NCBI GenBank assembly: GCA_965140355.1
Contig: OZ223194.1
Span: 434,001-498,000, forward strand
Direction of reading: 5' to 3'
DNA length: 64,000 bases
DNA from: Acetobacterium sp965140355
GTDB lineage: Bacteria; Bacillota; Clostridia; Eubacteriales; Eubacteriaceae
This document shows, one piece after another, positions 25,504-34,751 of this stretch; the stretch's first letter is position 1, and each line of letters opens with the position of its first letter. The notes under the pieces are model-generated. The model was not told the DNA's origin, searched no databases, and was given only the letters and a program-made list of their open reading frames with translations. The position numbers were made by a program, and so were the translations under genes.

Positions 25504-26163
25504 TTAATTAACTCCACTCAGGATTTCTTTGATATTTTCAAAAACGTCGTTCATATCTTGTAGTCCATTAATATTGATGATTTTCTGTTTGTTTTGATAA
25601 TATTCAATTAATGGTTCTGTTTGCTCTTGATAAACATCGATTCTTTTTTTCACTGTTTCAACTTTATCATCTTCACGTTGATACAGCGGACTTCCATCTA
25701 AATCGCAGATTCCTTCAGTTTTTGGTTTGTTATACTTGATATGATAAGTAGCCTGACATGTCGGGCAGATTCGCCGACCTGAAATACGCTCAATTAATAC
25801 ATCAAAGGGTACTTCAAGGTTGATTGCAAAATCTAACTCACAATCCCGCTTGGCGTTAATTTGACATAAAGCTTGTGCTTGAAATACGGTTCTTGGAAAT
25901 CCATCAAGTAAATATCCGTAATTTGCACTAAGAACGTCATCCTGTGACAAACGATCAGCTACCATATCAACGACTAATTCATCTGGCACCAAAAGGCCTT
26001 GAGCAATATATTCTTTTGCTTTTATTCCTAATGGTGTATCATTACTCATATTTTCACGAAAGATATCTCCCGTTGAAATGTGTGGGATCTTGTAGGTTTC
26101 GCTAATTTGTTTCGCTTGTGTCCCTTTACCAGCTCCCGGAGGTCCTAATAATACAATTCTCAT
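25504..26163 (-). CDS. adk: Adenylate kinase (zinc-type lid)
   Basis: A 219-residue enzyme that interconverts ATP, ADP and AMP. The P loop is GPPGAGKGTQ (residues 7-16). The lid (about 127-164) carries zinc ligands CPTC, then CDLDG, where the fourth ligand is Asp, as in many Gram-positive adenylate kinases. GGAG precedes the ATG. It lies between secY and map as usual. Confidence 0.96.
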   Translation of the reverse strand: MRIVLLGPPGAGKGTQAKQISETYKIPHISTGDIFRENMSNDTPLGIKAKEYIAQGLLVPDELVVDMVADRLSQDDVLSANYGYLLDGFPRTVFQAQALCQINAKRDCELDFAINLEVPFDVLIERISGRRICPTCQATYHIKYNKPKTEGICDLDGSPLYQREDDKVETVKKRIDVYQEQTEPLIEYYQNKQKIININGLQDMNDVFENIKEILSGVN

Positions 26164-26186
26164 TTTTCACTTATCTCCAGTTCATT

Positions 26187-27446
26187 TTAAGATTTTAAAA
26201 ATCCCTGATGGTGTCTCATCATCATTTCAGATTCGATCTGTTTAACCGTTTCAAGGGCTACCCCAATTACAATTAGCAAACTCGTTCCGCCAAATTGAAG
26301 ATTGACACCCATGAAATTACCTACAAAAATAGGGATAACAGCAATGATCGCTAGAAAGACGCCACCAAATAATGTTAATCGGTTCATAATTCGTGACAAG
26401 TACTCGACGGTAGGTTTCCCAGGTCTAATCCCTGGAACATATCCACCTTGTTTTTTGATATTATCAGCAATATCATACGGATTAAATGTAACAGCCGTAT
26501 AAAAATAAGTAAACGCAATAATTAATACGACGTAAATGATATTAGTAAGCCATGATCCCCATGCCAGATAGGTTGAAATAAAATTCGCAAAGGCAGATGT
26601 TGGGAAAAAGCTTGCAATGGTTGCCGGAAATAATGTTAACGAACTAGCAAAGATAACTGGTATAACACCAGCCATATTCACTCGCATCGGAATGTGAGTG
26701 CTTTGACCACCATACATTTTTCGACCAACAACACGTTTGGCATATTGTACGGGAATTCGTCGCTGACCTTCTTGAACTGCAACCACGCCAAATATAACCA
26801 CAACAATAAAAACAACAAATACAATCAAAGAGATAATATTTAAAGTACCAATTGAAACATATTGATACATTTCAACAATGGCTGATGGAATCCGAGAAAC
26901 GATACTGATAAAAATGATCAGTGAAATCCCATTTCCAATCCCATTTTCGGTGATTTGCTCACCGAGATACATTAAAAATGCTGTTCCTGCGGTTATACAT
27001 AAAACCACCGTAAAAACAGTAAATGTTGTTTTTTCAGTTAATAAGGCACCGAAGGATAAGCTCATTCCTAAAGCCTGGATCAATGCCAAAATAATTGTTA
27101 AAAACCGGGTATATTGCGCCAGTTTCTTTCGTCCTTCTTCGCCTTCTTTTTGAAGTGCTTCCAAGGCAGGAATCGCAAAGGCTAAAAGGTTCATGATGAT
27201 TGATGCATTGATATACGGGGTAATACTCATGGCAAATATTGTGAATTTCCCAAAGTTACCACCCGAAATAATGTTAAATAGACCAAACATTCCATTTTGA
27301 TTAACGAGTTGACTTAGCTGTGCGGTATCAATAAATGGAACCGGTATGAAGGATCCCAAACGATATACAAACAGCAATGCTAAAGTAATTAATATCTTTC
27401 GTCGTAGATCTGGAATTTTCCAAGCATCCTTCAAGGTAGAGACCAT
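26187..27446 (-). CDS. secY: Protein translocase subunit SecY
   Basis: A 419-residue ten-helix membrane protein forming the Sec channel. VYRLGSFIPVPFIDT in the first helix and FNPYDIADNIKKQGGYVPGIRPG in the cytoplasmic loop are family marks. The start at 27446 lies 1 base after the rplO stop, with AGAGGTG inside rplO, so translation is coupled. Confidence 0.96.
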   Translation of the reverse strand: MVSTLKDAWKIPDLRRKILITLALLFVYRLGSFIPVPFIDTAQLSQLVNQNGMFGLFNIISGGNFGKFTIFAMSITPYINASIIMNLLAFAIPALEALQKEGEEGRKKLAQYTRFLTIILALIQALGMSLSFGALLTEKTTFTVFTVVLCITAGTAFLMYLGEQITENGIGNGISLIIFISIVSRIPSAIVEMYQYVSIGTLNIISLIVFVVFIVVVIFGVVAVQEGQRRIPVQYAKRVVGRKMYGGQSTHIPMRVNMAGVIPVIFASSLTLFPATIASFFPTSAFANFISTYLAWGSWLTNIIYVVLIIAFTYFYTAVTFNPYDIADNIKKQGGYVPGIRPGKPTVEYLSRIMNRLTLFGGVFLAIIAVIPIFVGNFMGVNLQFGGTSLLIVIGVALETVKQIESEMMMRHHQGFLKS

Positions 27447-27447
27447 A

Positions 27448-27891
27448 TTAGATCACCTCTACCTTTCCTCCTCCAGCGAGAATTTTCTCCTCAGCTGACT
27501 TGCTGATTTTATGTGCTTTAATTGTCAACGCCTTTTCAACTTCTCCGTTTCCAAGGATTTTCAATCCATCACATAATTTGCGTACAAATCCATATTCTAA
27601 CAATAATTCTGGTGTAATGACCGTGTTCGCTTCAAATGCATTCAGATCACCAACATTAACTATTGCATAAGTTTTTTTGAATCTCGCGTTAGAAAAACCG
27701 CATTTTGGTAAACGTCGTGCCAAAGGCATTTGTCCACCTTCAAATCCAGGACGAACGCCGCCGCCTGAACGAGATTTTTGTCCATCCTGACCACGACCGG
27801 CTGTTTTACCAAGACCAGAACCTGTACCGCGTCCTTTTCTCTTGGGTGCCTTTTTTGAACCAGGGGCTGGGCTTAAAGTATGTAACTTCAT
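27448..27891 (-). CDS. rplO: 50S ribosomal protein L15
   Basis: A 147-residue L15 with the KLHTLSPAPGSKKAPKRKGRG start and the glycine/arginine-rich loop (SGLGKTAGRGQDGQKSRSGG). It helps complete 50S assembly. AGGAGG lies before the ATG. Confidence 0.97.
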   Translation of the reverse strand: MKLHTLSPAPGSKKAPKRKGRGTGSGLGKTAGRGQDGQKSRSGGGVRPGFEGGQMPLARRLPKCGFSNARFKKTYAIVNVGDLNAFEANTVITPELLLEYGFVRKLCDGLKILGNGEVEKALTIKAHKISKSAEEKILAGGGKVEVI

Positions 27892-27902
27892 ATTGACACC
27901 TC

Positions 27903-28085
27903 CTATACTTCTTTTACTTCGAGCATGAAGTCTGTTATATGAATCATGCCACGAATTTGAGGAGTATCATTATGTGTTACCGTTTGTCCGATTTTTTTCA
28001 GACCCAAAGCTTGAATGGTAGCCCGTTGTTTTGGGTTACGACCAATTAAACTTTTCTTTAATGTAATTTCTAATTGCTTAGCCAT
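27903..28085 (-). CDS. rpmD: 50S ribosomal protein L30
   Basis: A 60-residue L30, recognised by LEITLKKSLIGRNPKQRAT. It is 11 bases after rpsE. Its stop codon is TAG. Confidence 0.95.
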   Translation of the reverse strand: MAKQLEITLKKSLIGRNPKQRATIQALGLKKIGQTVTHNDTPQIRGMIHITDFMLEVKEV

Positions 28086-28096
28086 AATGATTCCTC

Positions 28097-28603
28097 CTAA
28101 TCTAAAATTTCTTCAGGTTTTTTCCCACGTTTTGCTGCTACTTCTTCAAGTGTAGTCAGCTCTGCAAGGCCTGCCATTGTAGCATTAACCATGTTACGGG
28201 CATTGTTTGATCCTAAAGATTTAGTACGAATATCTCTAATTCCAGCTAATTCTAAAATTGCTCGAACAGGTCCCCCGGCAATTACTCCGGTACCTTTTCC
28301 AGCTGGTTTAAGTAATACATGACCTGCTCCTGCTTCACCATTAACTAAATGAGGGATGGTCGTTCCAACCATTGGCACTTTAATTAAGGATTTTTTAGCA
28401 GCATCAATACCTTTACGAATTGCATCTGGAATTTCCATTGCTTTTCCTTTACCGACGCCAACATGACCGTTTTCGTCTCCAACAATCACAAGACAGCTGA
28501 ATCTGAAGTTACGACCACCTTTAACAACCTTAGTAACGCGGTTGATGGCAACGACTTTTTCCTTCAAATCTAATGTACTTGGATCGATTTTTTTGTTTTG
28601 CAT
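28097..28603 (-). CDS. rpsE: 30S ribosomal protein S5
   Basis: A 168-residue S5. LKEKVVAINRVTKVVKGGRNF begins the double-stranded-RNA-binding domain, and VGVGKGKAMEIPDAIRKG is diagnostic. I set the start at the ATG at 28603, after AAAGGAGG; a TTG one codon earlier is possible. It contributes to mRNA path and decoding fidelity. Stop is TAG. Confidence 0.96.
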   Translation of the reverse strand: MQNKKIDPSTLDLKEKVVAINRVTKVVKGGRNFRFSCLVIVGDENGHVGVGKGKAMEIPDAIRKGIDAAKKSLIKVPMVGTTIPHLVNGEAGAGHVLLKPAGKGTGVIAGGPVRAILELAGIRDIRTKSLGSNNARNMVNATMAGLAELTTLEEVAAKRGKKPEEILD

Positions 28604-28620
28604 CAAATGACCTCCTTTAC

Positions 28621-28989
28621 TTAGAATTTCAGGCCGGCTTCACGAGCGCCGTCAGCCAATTCTTTTACTCTTCCATGATATACATAACCGCCTCGATCAA
28701 ATACAACTGCTTCAATTCCCTTTTCCAGAGCACGTTTAGCAATCGCTTGACCTACAGCTTTAGCAGCTGCTACATCTCCCCCATTTGACAATTGACCTTT
28801 AAGATCAGCGTCATTGGAAGAAGCAGAAACCAATGTGATACCCTTAGTATCATCTATAATTTGAGCATAAATATTTTTATTACTTCTAAAAACGTTTAAG
28901 CGTGGTCGCATTTCAGTTCCAGAAACTTTATTTCGAACCCGAAAGTGACGTGCAATACGTAATTTATTTTTAATGGGTTTCTTAATCAT
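28621..28989 (-). CDS. rplR: 50S ribosomal protein L18
   Basis: A 122-residue L18 that binds 5S rRNA. RLNVFRSNKNIYAQIIDD and YHGRVKELADGAREAGLKF are diagnostic. It lies between rplF and rpsE in the spc order. Confidence 0.97.
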   Translation of the reverse strand: MIKKPIKNKLRIARHFRVRNKVSGTEMRPRLNVFRSNKNIYAQIIDDTKGITLVSASSNDADLKGQLSNGGDVAAAKAVGQAIAKRALEKGIEAVVFDRGGYVYHGRVKELADGAREAGLKF

Positions 28990-29029
28990 CGAGTTTTACT
29001 CCCTTCATCATCTTTGACGGGCTAGCAGG

Positions 29030-29566
29030 TTATTTACCTGTTTTACCTTCTTTACGTCTTATTACTTCGTCTGAATATCGTACTCCATGACCCTTATAAG
29101 GTTCTGGCGGGCGTTTCGCTCGAATATTGGCTGCGTGAGCACCCACGGCTTCTTTGCTGATGCCTTTAATTACGACTTTTGTATTGGTTTCCGGAACAGC
29201 TTCAACGCCAACTGGATCTTCCATCTCAACTGGATGCGAATATCCTAAATTCATGACTAATTTAGTTCCTTTTTTTTCTGCTCTATAACCGACACCACTG
29301 ATTTCCAATGTTTTTGTAAAGCCTGTGCTGACACCAGTAACCATGTTTTGAATTAAAGCCCGTGATAAACCGTGAAGTGATTTATGCAGCTTACTTTCCG
29401 ATGGTCGGGTGACAATAACTTCGCTATCTTGGACATCGATGATAATATCAGGATGAAAAGTTCTAACAAGTTGTCCTAATGGACCTTTGACCGTCAACGT
29501 TTGACCGTCTTTTTTAATGTCGACTCCTGGGAGGATCGCAACGGGTGCTTTTCCTATTCTTGACAT
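29030..29566 (-). CDS. rplF: 50S ribosomal protein L6
   Basis: A 178-residue L6 of normal length. The start SRIGKAPVAILPGVDIKK and the C-terminal RPPEPYKGHGVRYSDEVIRR are diagnostic. It sits near the factor-binding site. AGGAGG precedes the ATG. Confidence 0.97.
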   Translation of the reverse strand: MSRIGKAPVAILPGVDIKKDGQTLTVKGPLGQLVRTFHPDIIIDVQDSEVIVTRPSESKLHKSLHGLSRALIQNMVTGVSTGFTKTLEISGVGYRAEKKGTKLVMNLGYSHPVEMEDPVGVEAVPETNTKVVIKGISKEAVGAHAANIRAKRPPEPYKGHGVRYSDEVIRRKEGKTGK

Positions 29567-29590
29567 CTTTTTACCTCCTGTCTTAATTTG

Positions 29591-29989
29591 TTACCAAACG
29601 TAACATATCACTTCGCCGCCAATGCCGGCTTTTCTTGCGTTTTTATCAGTCATTACACCTTTAGATGTAGATACAATCGCAATGCCAAGGCCGTTTAATA
29701 CCTTTGGCACATCGTCTTTACCAGCATATACTCTTAAACCCGGTTTTGAAATTCTTTTAATACCAGCCACTACGCGGCTTTTATTTTCTCCGTATTTAAG
29801 GGCAATTTTAATGCGTCCTTGCTTTTCATCAGCAATGTATTCGACTTTATTAATATAGCCTTCTTCTAAAAGAATCTGAGCAATTGCTTTTTTTTCTTTT
29901 GAAGCAGGCATTTCAACTGTTTTATGACCTGCATCATTCGCATTTCTGATGCGTGTTAACATATCCGCAATAGGATCAGTCATAACCAT
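29591..29989 (-). CDS. rpsH: 30S ribosomal protein S8
   Basis: A 132-residue S8 beginning MVMTDPIADMLTRIRNA and ending with the conserved GGEVICYVW. The first of two ATGs is placed 8 bases after GGAGG. S8 binds the 16S central domain and in other bacteria represses the spc operon. Confidence 0.97.
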   Translation of the reverse strand: MVMTDPIADMLTRIRNANDAGHKTVEMPASKEKKAIAQILLEEGYINKVEYIADEKQGRIKIALKYGENKSRVVAGIKRISKPGLRVYAGKDDVPKVLNGLGIAIVSTSKGVMTDKNARKAGIGGEVICYVW

Positions 29990-30023
29990 ACTCGGTACCT
30001 CCTTTTCTTTGCCAGTGTATTTT

Positions 30024-30209
30024 TTACCAGCTTGCTTTTCTTACGCCAGGGATCTCGCCTTTATATGCTAATTCTCGGAAACATATACGACAAATTCCAA
30101 ATTTCTGTAATACAGAATGTGGTCGTCCACAAATTCGGCAGCGTGTATACGCCTGAGTCGAATGTTTTGCTTTTCGTCGTTGTTTTTCTTTCATTGCTTT
30201 TTTAGCCAC
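30024..30209 (-). CDS. rpsN: 30S ribosomal protein S14, zinc-binding type Z
   Basis: A 61-residue S14 with the zinc ribbon CRICGRPH...CRICFRE. The start is GTG at 30209 (reading AKKAMKEKQRRK), chosen because AAGGAGG lies just upstream; an upstream in-frame ATG would start inside rplE. It is the short zinc form used by Firmicutes. Confidence 0.95.
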   Translation of the reverse strand: MAKKAMKEKQRRKAKHSTQAYTRCRICGRPHSVLQKFGICRICFRELAYKGEIPGVRKASW

Positions 30210-30222
30210 TGTACCGTCCTCC

Positions 30223-30765
30223 TTATGCTCTACTGAATGGATTGCCAAGCAGTCTTAACAGTTCGTGAGCTTCTTCATCTGTGTTTGCCGTTGTGACAAA
30301 CATAATATCCATGCCTCGGACTTGTTCAACCTTGTCATAATCAATTTCAGGGAAAATGAGCTGTTCTTTGATACCAAAAGCATAATTACCACGTCCATCA
30401 AAGGATTTGTTGGACAAACCTCTGAAGTCACGTACTCGAGGAAGGGCAACGTTGAATAACTTATCAGCAAATTCGTACATACGATCACTTCTTAAAGTTA
30501 CTTTCGCTCCAATGTTCATGCCTTCTCGGACTTTAAAATTGGCAACTGACTTTTTAGCCTTTGTTATCACTGGTTTTTGACCGGCAATAATTCCAAGGTC
30601 AATCACTGCGGCTTCTAAAGCTTTAGAGTTGTCTTTACAATCTCCTAAACCCATATTGAGTACTACTTTTTCTAGTTTAGGAACTTCCATGATATTTTTA
30701 TATTGAAATTTTTCCATCATTGCTGGAACGACTTCAGTAAGATATTTATCTTTTAATCTGGGCAT
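30223..30765 (-). CDS. rplE: 50S ribosomal protein L5
   Basis: A 180-residue L5 that binds 5S rRNA and touches P-site tRNA. VPKLEKVVLNMGLGD and RGMDIMFVTTANTDEEAHELL are family marks. GGAGG precedes the ATG. Normal length. Confidence 0.97.
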   Translation of the reverse strand: MPRLKDKYLTEVVPAMMEKFQYKNIMEVPKLEKVVLNMGLGDCKDNSKALEAAVIDLGIIAGQKPVITKAKKSVANFKVREGMNIGAKVTLRSDRMYEFADKLFNVALPRVRDFRGLSNKSFDGRGNYAFGIKEQLIFPEIDYDKVEQVRGMDIMFVTTANTDEEAHELLRLLGNPFSRA

Positions 30766-30785
30766 ATTGGTCCTCCTTCCCGAAA

Positions 30786-31100
30786 TTAATTATTAAATGT
30801 TTCATTACATTTTTTACAAAAACGAACTTTTTTGCCATCATTCAGGACTTTGTGTCCGGTTCTTACACCTTGATCACATTTTTCGCAGTAAAGTAACACG
30901 TTAGACGCTTCGATTGCGCCTTCTTGCCGTATTATACCGCCCTGTTGCATTTGCTGAGTTGGTTTTTGGTGTTTCGTAACCATGTTTACATTTTCCACAA
31001 GGACCTTTGCATCTTTAGGATAAGATTGAATCACTTTTCCCTTTTTTCCTTTGTCCTTACCGGAAATTACCATTACAATATCGTCTTTTTTAATATGCAT
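30786..31100 (-). CDS. rplX: 50S ribosomal protein L24
   Basis: A 104-residue L24 with the N-terminal KOW motif (DIVMVISGKDKGKKGKVI) and two C-terminal CxxC pairs (YCEKC, FCKKC), a zinc-ribbon-like feature. I prefer the second ATG (31100), 8 bases after GGAGG; the first ATG is only 2 bases from it. L24 starts 50S assembly. Confidence 0.95.
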   Translation of the reverse strand: MHIKKDDIVMVISGKDKGKKGKVIQSYPKDAKVLVENVNMVTKHQKPTQQMQQGGIIRQEGAIEASNVLLYCEKCDQGVRTGHKVLNDGKKVRFCKKCNETFNN

Positions 31101-31113
31101 TTTCATTTCCTCC

Positions 31114-31482
31114 TTAAAGTACTTCAGGAGCCAAAGATACGATTTTCATGTATTTCTTGTCCCTTAACTCTCTTGCGACAGGTCCAAAAATACGGGTACC
31201 TTTTGGGTTTTTATCATCTTTTATAAGAACCGCTGCATTTTGGTCAAATTTGATGTAACTTCCATCGTCTCTTCTGATTCCACTCTTTGTTCTGACGACA
31301 ACGGCTTTAACTACGTCGCCCTTCTTAACATCGCCACCAGGTGCTGCACTTTTAACCGCGCATACGATGACATCCCCGATATTTGCATACCGACGACCGG
31401 AACCACCAAGAACTCGGATGCACAGTAATTCCTTAGCACCGGTATTATCTGCTACTTTTAGTCTCGTTTCTTGTTGAATCAT
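31114..31482 (-). CDS. rplN: 50S ribosomal protein L14
   Basis: A 122-residue L14 beginning MIQQETRLKVADNTGAKEL, with the ATG at 31482 behind GGAGG; an upstream in-frame start 7 codons earlier would overlap that site. FGPVARELRDKKYMKIVSLA at the end is diagnostic. It forms bridges with 16S rRNA. Confidence 0.97.
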   Translation of the reverse strand: MIQQETRLKVADNTGAKELLCIRVLGGSGRRYANIGDVIVCAVKSAAPGGDVKKGDVVKAVVVRTKSGIRRDDGSYIKFDQNAAVLIKDDKNPKGTRIFGPVARELRDKKYMKIVSLAPEVL

Positions 31483-31509
31483 CCGAAATACCTCCTTCCG
31501 CACATTGAC

Positions 31510-31767
31510 TTATAGTGCTTTTTCTACGATTTCTACTAATCTCCAGCGTTTATCTTTGCTGAGTGGTCGTGTTTCCATTATTTTAACGGTATCACCGATT
31601 TTACATTCATTTTGTTCGTCATGGGCTTTGAACTTTACAGTATGTTTCACTCGTTTTGAATAAAGTGGATGTTTGACAAAACTTTCAACCGCTACTACAA
31701 CAGTTTTGTCCATTTTATCGCTGGTCACTTTACCGATTCGAGTTTTTCTGTAACCTCTTTCTTCCAT
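31510..31767 (-). CDS. rpsQ: 30S ribosomal protein S17
   Basis: An 85-residue OB-fold S17; KTRIGKVTSDKMDKTVVVAVE and ETRPLSKDKRWRLVEIVEKA are diagnostic. AAGGAGG precedes the ATG. It lies between rpmC and rplN. Confidence 0.97.
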   Translation of the reverse strand: MEERGYRKTRIGKVTSDKMDKTVVVAVESFVKHPLYSKRVKHTVKFKAHDEQNECKIGDTVKIMETRPLSKDKRWRLVEIVEKAL

Positions 31768-31795
31768 AAGCTAAACCTCCTTATCTATTGGTTTA

Positions 31796-31999
31796 TTATG
31801 CTTCATCTGACTTCATCGCACGTTCTTGCATAATTGTTTTGATCCGTGCATAAGTCTTCTTCACTTCTTTAATCCGCATTGGGTTTTCCAATTGGCCTGT
31901 CGCATGTTGAAATCTTAAGTTGAATAACTCTTCTTTCAAATCACCCAATTTTGCTTCAAGTTCCAAATTTGTTAGTTCTCTTAATTCACTTGGTTTCAT
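31796..31999 (-). CDS. rpmC: 50S ribosomal protein L29
   Basis: A 67-residue helical-hairpin L29 (KPSELRELTNLELEAKLGDL, then LRFQHATGQLENPMRIKEVK) at the exit tunnel. Its ATG overlaps the rplP stop as ATGA, so it is coupled to rplP. Confidence 0.97.
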   Translation of the reverse strand: MKPSELRELTNLELEAKLGDLKEELFNLRFQHATGQLENPMRIKEVKKTYARIKTIMQERAMKSDEA

Positions 32000-32436
32000 G
32001 CTTCATCACCCACTTCTTGTGCTTCCTGATCTTTACGAGTGATAAACTTTGTTTTAATCGGTAACTTATGTTGCGCAAGACGCATGGCTTCCCGAGCTGT
32101 TTCTTCAGGAATTCCGGCAATCTCAAACATGACTCTACCTGGTTTTACCACTGCAACCCAATACTCTGGCGAACCTTTCCCGGAACCCATTCGAGTTTCT
32201 GCTGGTTTTTGTGTGACTGGTTTATCTGGGAATATTTTGATCCAAACCTGGCCACCTCTTTTAATATATCTGGTCATAGCAACACGGGCAGCTTCGATCT
32301 GATTAGCAGTAATCCATGCTGGCTCCAGTGCCTGTATAGCAAAATCTCCGTAAGTAATTTTATTCCCACGAAGCGCTTTTCCTTTCATACGACCTCTATG
32401 TTGTTTTCTACGTTTTACACGTTTAGGCATTAACAT
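31996..32436 (-). CDS. rplP: 50S ribosomal protein L16
   Basis: A 146-residue L16 beginning MLMPKRVKRRKQHRGRMKG; the first ATG is 9 bases after GGAGG. WITANQIEAARVAMTRYIKR and GSGKGSPEYWVAVVKPGRV are diagnostic. L16 sits near the peptidyl-transferase centre. It overlaps rpmC by 4 bases. Confidence 0.97.
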   Translation of the reverse strand: MLMPKRVKRRKQHRGRMKGKALRGNKITYGDFAIQALEPAWITANQIEAARVAMTRYIKRGGQVWIKIFPDKPVTQKPAETRMGSGKGSPEYWVAVVKPGRVMFEIAGIPEETAREAMRLAQHKLPIKTKFITRKDQEAQEVGDEA

Positions 32437-32454
32437 ATGCGTTGGCCTCCTCTC

Positions 32455-33177
32455 TTAGTTTTCTGTCCTGTTAGTAGGAGCTTTACGGCGTGTATTTTTT
32501 TTAGCTTTGGCGTCATCTTCAGCAGCTACTGCTAAAATATCTTCACGTCCAGTTAAAATTTCGCCTTTATTGACCCAAACCTTTACTCCTAATTTTCCGT
32601 AAGTCGTATCAGCTTCAGCAAAACCATAGCTAATATCAGCTCGAAGCGTTTGGAGTGGCACCTGGCCTTGGGCATAATGTTCGTTTCGTGCCATTTCAGC
32701 GCCATTCAATCGACCGGCAACGGCAGTTTTGATCCCTTTTGCTCCAGCTCGCATGGTCCGCTGCATGGTTTGTTTCATTGCTCGTCGGAAGGAAATTCGT
32801 CGTTCCAGCTGAGCGGCAATATTTTCTGCCACTAATTGAGCATCCATGTCAATGTTTTTAACTTCTACGATATTGATAAAAACAGTTTTCTTGATCATTT
32901 TTTCAAGTTCAAGACGTAATGCATCGATTCCAGCACCACCTCGACCAATGATCATTCCTGGTTTTGCTGTATAGATATGAATCTTAACCTTATTTCCAAA
33001 ACGTTCGATGACAATTTTAGAAATGCCTGCTTGGTATTGATTTACTTTTATATATTTACGAATATCATAATCTTCAATTAAACAATCTGCAAAATCTTTG
33101 TTGTTAGCAAACCATTTTGCGTTCCAGTCCTTTATAACGCCAACTCTTAATCCATGAGGATTGACTTTTTGACCCAT
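32455..33177 (-). CDS. rpsC: 30S ribosomal protein S3
   Basis: A 240-residue S3 at the mRNA entry channel. GQKVNPHGLRVGVIKDWNAK starts it, and a KH domain (VKIHIYTAKPGMIIGRGGAG, about residues 62-81) follows. The last ~25 residues are a basic tail. Normal length. Confidence 0.97.
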   Translation of the reverse strand: MGQKVNPHGLRVGVIKDWNAKWFANNKDFADCLIEDYDIRKYIKVNQYQAGISKIVIERFGNKVKIHIYTAKPGMIIGRGGAGIDALRLELEKMIKKTVFINIVEVKNIDMDAQLVAENIAAQLERRISFRRAMKQTMQRTMRAGAKGIKTAVAGRLNGAEMARNEHYAQGQVPLQTLRADISYGFAEADTTYGKLGVKVWVNKGEILTGREDILAVAAEDDAKAKKNTRRKAPTNRTEN

Positions 33178-33188
33178 CTATGCCCTCC

Positions 33189-33524
33189 TTACTCTTTTTC
33201 TTTTAATACGGCTGTAATATGAGATGATCGTTTTCGAATAATAGTCGCTCGTCCCTGTGCACCCGCTCTGAATCGTTTTAGTGTTGGACCCTGATTTGCA
33301 TAAATCTGATCGATATATAAATTTTCAGGATTCATGTTAAAATTATTTTCAGCATTTGCTAAAGCAGATTTAACAACTTTGTCAATTATTTTCGCTGCTT
33401 TATTTGGTGTTAATGCTAGAATACTTAATGCTTCTCCAATGCTCTTGCCTCGAATTAAATCAGCCACTAACTTAGCCTTTCTGGATGAAACACGTACATA
33501 TTTAGCTGTCGCTCTTGCTTCCAT
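33189..33524 (-). CDS. rplV: 50S ribosomal protein L22
   Basis: A 111-residue L22 whose beta hairpin lines the exit tunnel. EARATAKYVRVSSRKAKLVA and GPTLKRFRAGAQGRATIIRK are diagnostic. It lies between rpsS and rpsC. Confidence 0.97.
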   Translation of the reverse strand: MEARATAKYVRVSSRKAKLVADLIRGKSIGEALSILALTPNKAAKIIDKVVKSALANAENNFNMNPENLYIDQIYANQGPTLKRFRAGAQGRATIIRKRSSHITAVLKEKE

Positions 33525-33542
33525 TCGTATACCTCCTTCTGG

Positions 33543-33821
33543 CTATCTTAATTTAGATTTCTTTTCTCCAGCATGACCTCTAAAGGTTCTGGTTGGTGCA
33601 AACTCTCCGAGTTTGTGTCCTACCATATCTTCAGTAACATAAACTGGCACATGTTTTCTACCATCATGCACAGCGATAGTATGTCCTACCATTTGAGGGA
33701 AAAGTGTCGAGCTTCTTGACCAGGTCTTTAGCACATTCTTTTCACCTTTTTCATTCATTGTTTCTATTCGTTTAAGTAACTTTGCGTCACAAAAAGGTCC
33801 TTTTTTTAATGATCTACCCAT
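33543..33821 (-). CDS. rpsS: 30S ribosomal protein S19
   Basis: A 92-residue S19 of the 30S head: GRSLKKGPFCDAKLLKRIE at the start and KLGEFAPTRTFRGHAGEKK at the end. GAGGTTG lies before the ATG. Confidence 0.97.
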   Translation of the reverse strand: MGRSLKKGPFCDAKLLKRIETMNEKGEKNVLKTWSRSSTLFPQMVGHTIAVHDGRKHVPVYVTEDMVGHKLGEFAPTRTFRGHAGEKKSKLR

Positions 33822-33864
33822 TGTTCAACCTCCTCTCGGTTCGTTATCTTATTTGGTTGAGTGC

Positions 33865-34698
33865 TTATTTTTTATTTCGTGATCTTACGATATATTTATC
33901 AGAAGACTTGTTTTTCTTACGTGTTTTATAACCAAGGGTTGGTTTACCCCAAGGTGTAACTGGACCAGAACGTCCAATTGGTGCTCGTCCTTCACCACCA
34001 CCATGTGGATGGTCGTTTGGATTCATAACCGAACCACGTACGGTTGGTCGAATACCCATGTGACGAGTACGACCAGCTTTTCCGATTCGGACATGCTGGT
34101 GATCTAAATTACCAACCTGGCCAATGGTAGCTCGACATTCAATCCGCACCAGTCGCATTTCGCCTGAAGGTAATCGCAGGGTTGCATAATTTCCCTCTTT
34201 AGCCATCAACTGAGCACTTGCGCCTGCTGAGCGAACCATTTGAGCCCCTTTACCCTTTTTCAGTTCAATACAATGAACGGTCGTACCAACCGGAATATTT
34301 TTGAGCGGTAAACAGTTACCAATCGTAATATCTGATTCCGGTCCGGAGAAAATAACATCTCCAACCTTTAATTTTAATGGTGCAATAATATAACGTTTTT
34401 CACCATCTGCATAGTGGACAAGTGCTATATTTGAACTTCTGTTAGGATCATATTCGATTCCGGCAATTTTTCCGGGAATGTTATCTTTATCGCGTTTAAA
34501 GTCAATAATTCGATATTTTCTTTTCGCTCCACCACCTTGGTGTCTAACGGTGATCCGGCCATAGTTATTACGACCAGCATGTTTTTTGATTGGCTTCAAT
34601 AAAGCTTTCTCGGGTTCGTGTTTGGTAATTTCCTCGAATGTATTGACGCTCATATTTCGACGTCCTGGGGACGTTGGTTTATACTTTCTAATACCCAT
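33865..34698 (-). CDS. rplB: 50S ribosomal protein L2
   Basis: A 277-residue L2, needed for subunit joining and the peptidyl-transferase centre. The conserved HPHGGGEGRAPIG (about residues 226-238) contains the histidine associated with catalysis-competent ribosomes. The start GIRKYKPTSPGRRNMSV is standard. GGAGG precedes the ATG. Confidence 0.97.
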   Translation of the reverse strand: MGIRKYKPTSPGRRNMSVNTFEEITKHEPEKALLKPIKKHAGRNNYGRITVRHQGGGAKRKYRIIDFKRDKDNIPGKIAGIEYDPNRSSNIALVHYADGEKRYIIAPLKLKVGDVIFSGPESDITIGNCLPLKNIPVGTTVHCIELKKGKGAQMVRSAGASAQLMAKEGNYATLRLPSGEMRLVRIECRATIGQVGNLDHQHVRIGKAGRTRHMGIRPTVRGSVMNPNDHPHGGGEGRAPIGRSGPVTPWGKPTLGYKTRKKNKSSDKYIVRSRNKK

Positions 34699-34751
34699 TA
34701 ATCGCTACCTCCTTTTTTGTATGCTTCTCGGGTTGTAGTCTCGTTTTTCGC